Assembly (NCBI GenBank): GCA_003096255.1 | Contig: PIXS01000156.1 | Coordinates: 1-6,403, forward strand | Reading direction: 5' to 3' | DNA length: 6,403 nucleotides | DNA from: Candidatus Bathyarchaeum sp. | GTDB taxonomy: Archaea; Thermoproteota; Bathyarchaeia; Bathyarchaeales; Bathyarchaeaceae | The notes under the pieces: generated by a model | The model's database searches: none | Told to the model about the DNA's origin: nothing | What the model saw: the letters and a program-made list of their open reading frames with translations, nothing else | Translations under genes and position numbers: made by a program | Shown: in pieces, positions 3,936-6,403 of the stretch | Numbering within the stretch: position 1 is the stretch's first letter | Layout of the letters: each line of letters begins with the position of its first letter

Positions 3936-4581
3936 AAACCGTTAAGATTCGGACATAATCCGCTGTATCATCGCAGGCATCAGCCACATGCTCCATCTCC
4001 TCTATGAGGTCCTTAAGCAGCATTATCGTTGCGGCATCCGTCTCCTTAGAATGCCGGAGAAGCATCGCCTTTGACGTCAAGTACTTCTCATCCACTTTAC
4101 CTTCGATCACGTCGATTTGTTTCGCAAGATCCATAGCCTTCTCTGGGTTTGTGCCCAAATTTTCGATGGCTTTACGTAAAGTTGTGGCACATTCAACAAG
4201 GTCTTTGGCGGTTTTGACAAACTGTTTCCACATTTCCTTTGGAACGTAAGCCTCTAAAAGCAAAATAACTGCTCTTGACGCATCCTTTACGTGATCCGCC
4301 AGCTCGTCTAATCTCTTTACTAGGTGCATGATGTCTTCACGGTCTTTTGATCGAAGGCTTCCGCGTGTGAGCTCCTCAAAAATCATTCTTCTAAGCTCGT
4401 CGATTTCATGTTCTATAGTTGAAAGTTTTTCGAAGGATGCTTTTGCTTCTTCTTTGTTACCGTTTAAGGCGGCGGTGATAGACTTCTCAAGCTCGATTAC
4501 AGTGTCGATAGCCAATGTCATCTGTCTATCTGCCATTTCGAATAACTTTGATTTTCTTCTCTCAGCAAACCATCTTTCCAT
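3919..4581 (-). CDS. DUF47 / PhoU-like protein (TIGR00153-type)
   Basis: All-helical protein of 220 residues in the DUF47 family, which is related to PhoU and usually acts as an accessory or regulator of a phosphate transporter. The N-terminal WFAERRKSKLFEMADRQM leads into long amphipathic helices with the repeated acidic patterns typical of PhoU bundles: EHEIDELRRMIFEELTRG (about 57-74), KRLDELADHVKDASR (about 89-103) and EEMEHVADACDDTADYV (about 194-210). These E/DxxxD motifs bind metal clusters in PhoU-type folds. No transmembrane segment is seen. The ATG is six bases after AAGGGTGA. DUF47 genes commonly neighbour a Pit-type phosphate permease; here the neighbour, 87 bp upstream, is instead an ABC importer ATPase, so its partner may differ. 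It has its own promoter candidate and a palindrome in its leader. Confidence 0.9.
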   Translation of the reverse strand: MERWFAERRKSKLFEMADRQMTLAIDTVIELEKSITAALNGNKEEAKASFEKLSTIEHEIDELRRMIFEELTRGSLRSKDREDIMHLVKRLDELADHVKDASRAVILLLEAYVPKEMWKQFVKTAKDLVECATTLRKAIENLGTNPEKAMDLAKQIDVIEGKVDEKYLTSKAMLLRHSKETDAATIMLLKDLIEEMEHVADACDDTADYVRILTVSRESP

Positions 4582-4596
4582 AAATGTTCACCCTTA

Positions 4597-4615
4597 AACA
4601 ATAAGACATATTGTT
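4597..4615. promoter_or_regulatory. Palindrome in the DUF47 leader, candidate operator
   Basis: Perfect inverted repeat AACAATA (4597-4603) and TATTGTT (4609-4615) with a 5-bp spacer. It lies directly upstream of the DUF47 ribosome binding site and at or just after the predicted transcript start, a position suited to repression. Its sequence is unrelated to the palindromes of the hsp20 operon. Confidence 0.5.
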
Positions 4616-4640
4616 ATAGTCGTATCTAGATAAAGTGTGA

Positions 4641-4656
4641 ATATAACGCTTAAATC
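4641..4656 (-). promoter_or_regulatory. TATA region of the DUF47 gene
   Basis: On the minus strand GAAAAGATTTAAG with GATTTAAG at 4649-4656 is a TATA candidate (start near 4625). A second AT-rich core, TTATAT at 4641-4646, would start near 4618. No long T run separates the ATPase stop from this region, so read-through from the ABC operon is also possible. Confidence 0.4.
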
Positions 4657-4668
4657 TTTTCCACACGC

Positions 4669-5778
4669 TCACTCTAAAGTCAACTCCGTCCTCAAACCCT
4701 TCTCAGGATAGGAGAAAACAAAGCTTTTTTCAACAGGAAAAGCGACCGTAACTTTCTCGCCTACTTTAAGCCATTCACCCATTAGGGCGGGACGCACAAC
4801 CAATACCATGTCGTCATTCTGGAGCCTAATCTCGTATCGGACGTTGTTTCCTTCAAACCTGAAGCCTTCGATGTTGCCGCCTATCGAGTTTACGCCACTG
4901 TGTTCTCCTCTTGTTAAGGACAGAACTTCTGGTCTTACGCCTACAACCACCTTTTCCCCTTTCTTGTGATCTTCATTCATGGATTTAACGGAAATTCCTC
5001 CACGAAGCTCCACCGTAAGTTTATGCCCAGCACGGTCTGCAACGTAGCCTTCCAAGAAGTTTGATTCCCCAACAAAGTTTGCCACAAATATGTGCTGAGG
5101 AGCAAGATACAGTTCCTGAGGGGTTCCAACCTGCAGAATCTTTCCTTTCCTCATCACAGCAATCCTGTCTGAGATAGCCATGGCTTCTGCTTGATCATGA
5201 GTAACATGAATAGCCGTTAACCCAAGGTCTTTCACCAGCTTTCTGATCTCGTACCTCAGGTCGGTTCTGATTCTCGCATCTAAGGCACCTAAAGGTTCAT
5301 CCAAAAGCAGGAGCTTAGAGCCAGAGGCTAACGCCCGTGCTAAGGCAACACGTTGTCTCATTCCTCCACTTAGCTCGGCTGGAACAGCGTCAGTGCGCTC
5401 AAAGAGCCTAACCAGCTCTAACATTTCGCGTCCAATCTTGTTGCTTTTCTTTTCTGTCCACCCTTTTACGCGTGGTCCATACGTGACGTTGTTCCAGACG
5501 TCCATGTGTGGAAAAAGGGCATACTCCTGAAAGACGTATCCGATGTCCCTGTATTCGGGCGGAAGATTCGACACTTCGCGTTCGCCGATGGTTATTACGC
5601 CTTCGTCAGGCAACTGCAAACCCGCTATCATACGCAGAGTGGTTGTTTTTCCGCATCCGCTTGGTCCAAGCAACGTCAAGTATTCTTTGTCGTGTACAGT
5701 CAAGTTTACGTGGTCGACTGCGGTTATTCTTCCTTTGTCATATGTTTTAACTACATCTTTTAGCTTGACTTCAGGCAC
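4669..5778 (-). CDS. ABC importer ATPase with C-terminal TOBE-type region
   Basis: ATP-hydrolysing subunit of an ABC importer at the inner face of the membrane. Residues 1-235 are the nucleotide-binding domain: Walker A GPSGCGKTT (38-46), Q-loop VFQEYALFPH (Q84), signature LSGGMRQ (136-142), Walker B LLLLDEP (E161), D-loop GALD and H-loop HVTHD (H194). A linker FVANFVGESNFLEG leads to a TOBE-type C-terminal region (about 240-369, VVVGVRPEVLSL). The 369-residue length and layout place it in the MalK/PotA/CysA/ModC group, not with PstB, which lacks the TOBE region. The start is GTG (5776-5778), with AAAGGTGA six bases upstream. It follows the permease gene by 43 bp in one operon. Molybdate/tungstate, sulfate, iron or polyamine are all possible substrates; the binding-protein gene lies outside the window. 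Confidence 0.93.
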   Translation of the reverse strand: MPEVKLKDVVKTYDKGRITAVDHVNLTVHDKEYLTLLGPSGCGKTTTLRMIAGLQLPDEGVITIGEREVSNLPPEYRDIGYVFQEYALFPHMDVWNNVTYGPRVKGWTEKKSNKIGREMLELVRLFERTDAVPAELSGGMRQRVALARALASGSKLLLLDEPLGALDARIRTDLRYEIRKLVKDLGLTAIHVTHDQAEAMAISDRIAVMRKGKILQVGTPQELYLAPQHIFVANFVGESNFLEGYVADRAGHKLTVELRGGISVKSMNEDHKKGEKVVVGVRPEVLSLTRGEHSGVNSIGGNIEGFRFEGNNVRYEIRLQNDDMVLVVRPALMGEWLKVGEKVTVAFPVEKSFVFSYPEKGLRTELTLE

Positions 5779-5784
5779 TTTAGT

Positions 5785-5792
5785 TCACCTTT
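5785..5792 (-). promoter_or_regulatory. Ribosome binding site supporting the GTG start of the ATPase
   Basis: AAAGGTGA on the minus strand lies six bases before the GTG at 5776-5778. A nearby ATG at 5796-5798 is in another frame, so the GTG is the start. Confidence 0.7.
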
Positions 5793-5821
5793 ATCCATTA
5801 TTCTAAATGTGTTATTTTGTC

Positions 5822-6403
5822 TCATCTTGTGGTTACCTTCCGGAATACCATGAGCAGAACAAACGCTAGGGCAATCAGGTACGTTGACGCAAACAGTGCT
5901 GCGGGAATCGCAAGAGATTCAACCATGTTGACTACTAGGGGCGGAATTGTAACGTCACTGCCCATCACTAGGAATGTTGCGCCTGTTTCGCCCAAGGAGC
6001 GCGTAAATGACAATATGACCCCTGTTAAGATGCCTCTCTTAAGCAGTGGAAGAGAAATCGATTCAACAGTGTTGTATGCACTGGCGCCAAGGGTAACCGA
6101 CGCCTCCTCGTACAATGGAATGTCCGAGCCCTCAAACGTGGCAAGCATAGGCTCAACCACAACAGGAACACTGAACACTATATGCGTTAATATTATAAGC
6201 CATATTCCCGGATTTGCGAGCCTCATTCCTCCAGGACCCCACAAAAGCAGTATAGATAAGCCAAGCGCGGACGTGGGAACAATTAACGGGACTCTAAGCA
6301 AGGCTCGCAGGATACTGCCAAATCTGGAACGCATTATCAAAAACACTGTAGGCATCGCTATACAAGTTGCTACAAAAGTTGCGATTGCAGCAGAGGCAAA
6401 CGA
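5822..6403 (-). CDS. ABC importer permease, molybdate/tungstate/sulfate class (N-terminus missing)
   Basis: Membrane-spanning subunit of the importer whose ATPase gene follows. The frame runs off the right edge, giving 193 visible residues; the methionine at 6355 is internal because the upstream frame reads ATFVATCIAMPTVFLIMRS, a typical first-helix segment of the binding-protein-dependent permease domain. Hydrophobic helices include LIVPTSALGLSILLLW, WLIILTHIVFSVPVVV, GILTGVILSFTRS and ASTYLIALAFVLLMVF. Between them lies the cytoplasmic EAA loop, EEASVTLGASAYNTVESISLPLLKRG, which docks onto the ATPase, followed by RSLGETGATFLVMG. Related molybdate, tungstate and sulfate permeases have a similar GE-x-GA motif here, which suggests oxyanion transport. 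Polyamine, iron or phosphonate permeases of the same superfamily remain possible. Confidence 0.88.
   Translation of the reverse strand, partial: SFASAAIATFVATCIAMPTVFLIMRSRFGSILRALLRVPLIVPTSALGLSILLLWGPGGMRLANPGIWLIILTHIVFSVPVVVEPMLATFEGSDIPLYEEASVTLGASAYNTVESISLPLLKRGILTGVILSFTRSLGETGATFLVMGSDVTIPPLVVNMVESLAIPAALFASTYLIALAFVLLMVFRKVTTR

Noticed and set aside
5506..5806. Three overlapping plus-strand ORFs opposite the ATPase 5' end
   Set aside because: They are antisense to the nucleotide-binding domain of a certain gene and in mutually exclusive frames.

Overview
The window looks like archaeal chromosome. It carries an archaeal Sm-like protein gene followed by ribosomal protein L37e, an aspartate carbamoyltransferase regulatory subunit, an archaeal-type Hsp20 behind a winged-helix regulator, and TATA-box promoters with short leaders. 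Several genes have strong AGGTGA-type ribosome binding sites. Base composition is moderately AT-rich by eye. The lineage cannot be fixed from this much sequence; a deep Thermoproteota or Bathyarchaeia-like organism is my guess, not a result.

Layout. At the left edge is the C-terminal end of an AMP-forming acyl/acetyl-CoA synthetase (+). It is convergent with the LSm-L37e operon (-), and the 196-bp gap between them is rich in inverted repeats. Next, on the minus strand, come an ArsR-like winged-helix regulator and hsp20 (a two-gene operon with its own promoter and two operator-like palindromes), then pyrI behind its own promoter. The stretch from about 2750 to 3440 holds one doubtful small ORF (-) followed by a long hairpin, and then the promoter region of an arsC-like arsenate reductase (+). 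The right third is on the minus strand: an ABC permease (cut by the window edge), its ATPase with a C-terminal TOBE-type region, and a DUF47/PhoU-like protein.

How the genes fit together. The LSm and L37e genes are translationally coupled RNA-metabolism/ribosome genes. The regulator-hsp20 pair looks like an autoregulated heat-shock unit: the regulator's stop codon is fused to a near-perfect ribosome binding site, and hsp20 then appears to start at an unusual CTG codon. The permease and ATPase form an importer of the molybdate/tungstate/sulfate (or related) class. The DUF47 protein lies directly downstream with a palindrome in its leader, and may be co-regulated with, or a modulator of, that importer.

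No undescribed multi-gene system is clearly visible. The points most worth follow-up are the CTG start of hsp20, the paired palindromes around the TATA box of the regulator-hsp20 operon, the palindrome in front of the DUF47 gene, and the repeated occurrence of stem-loops that straddle or abut stop codons. No tRNA, rRNA, CRISPR array or insertion sequence was recognised.
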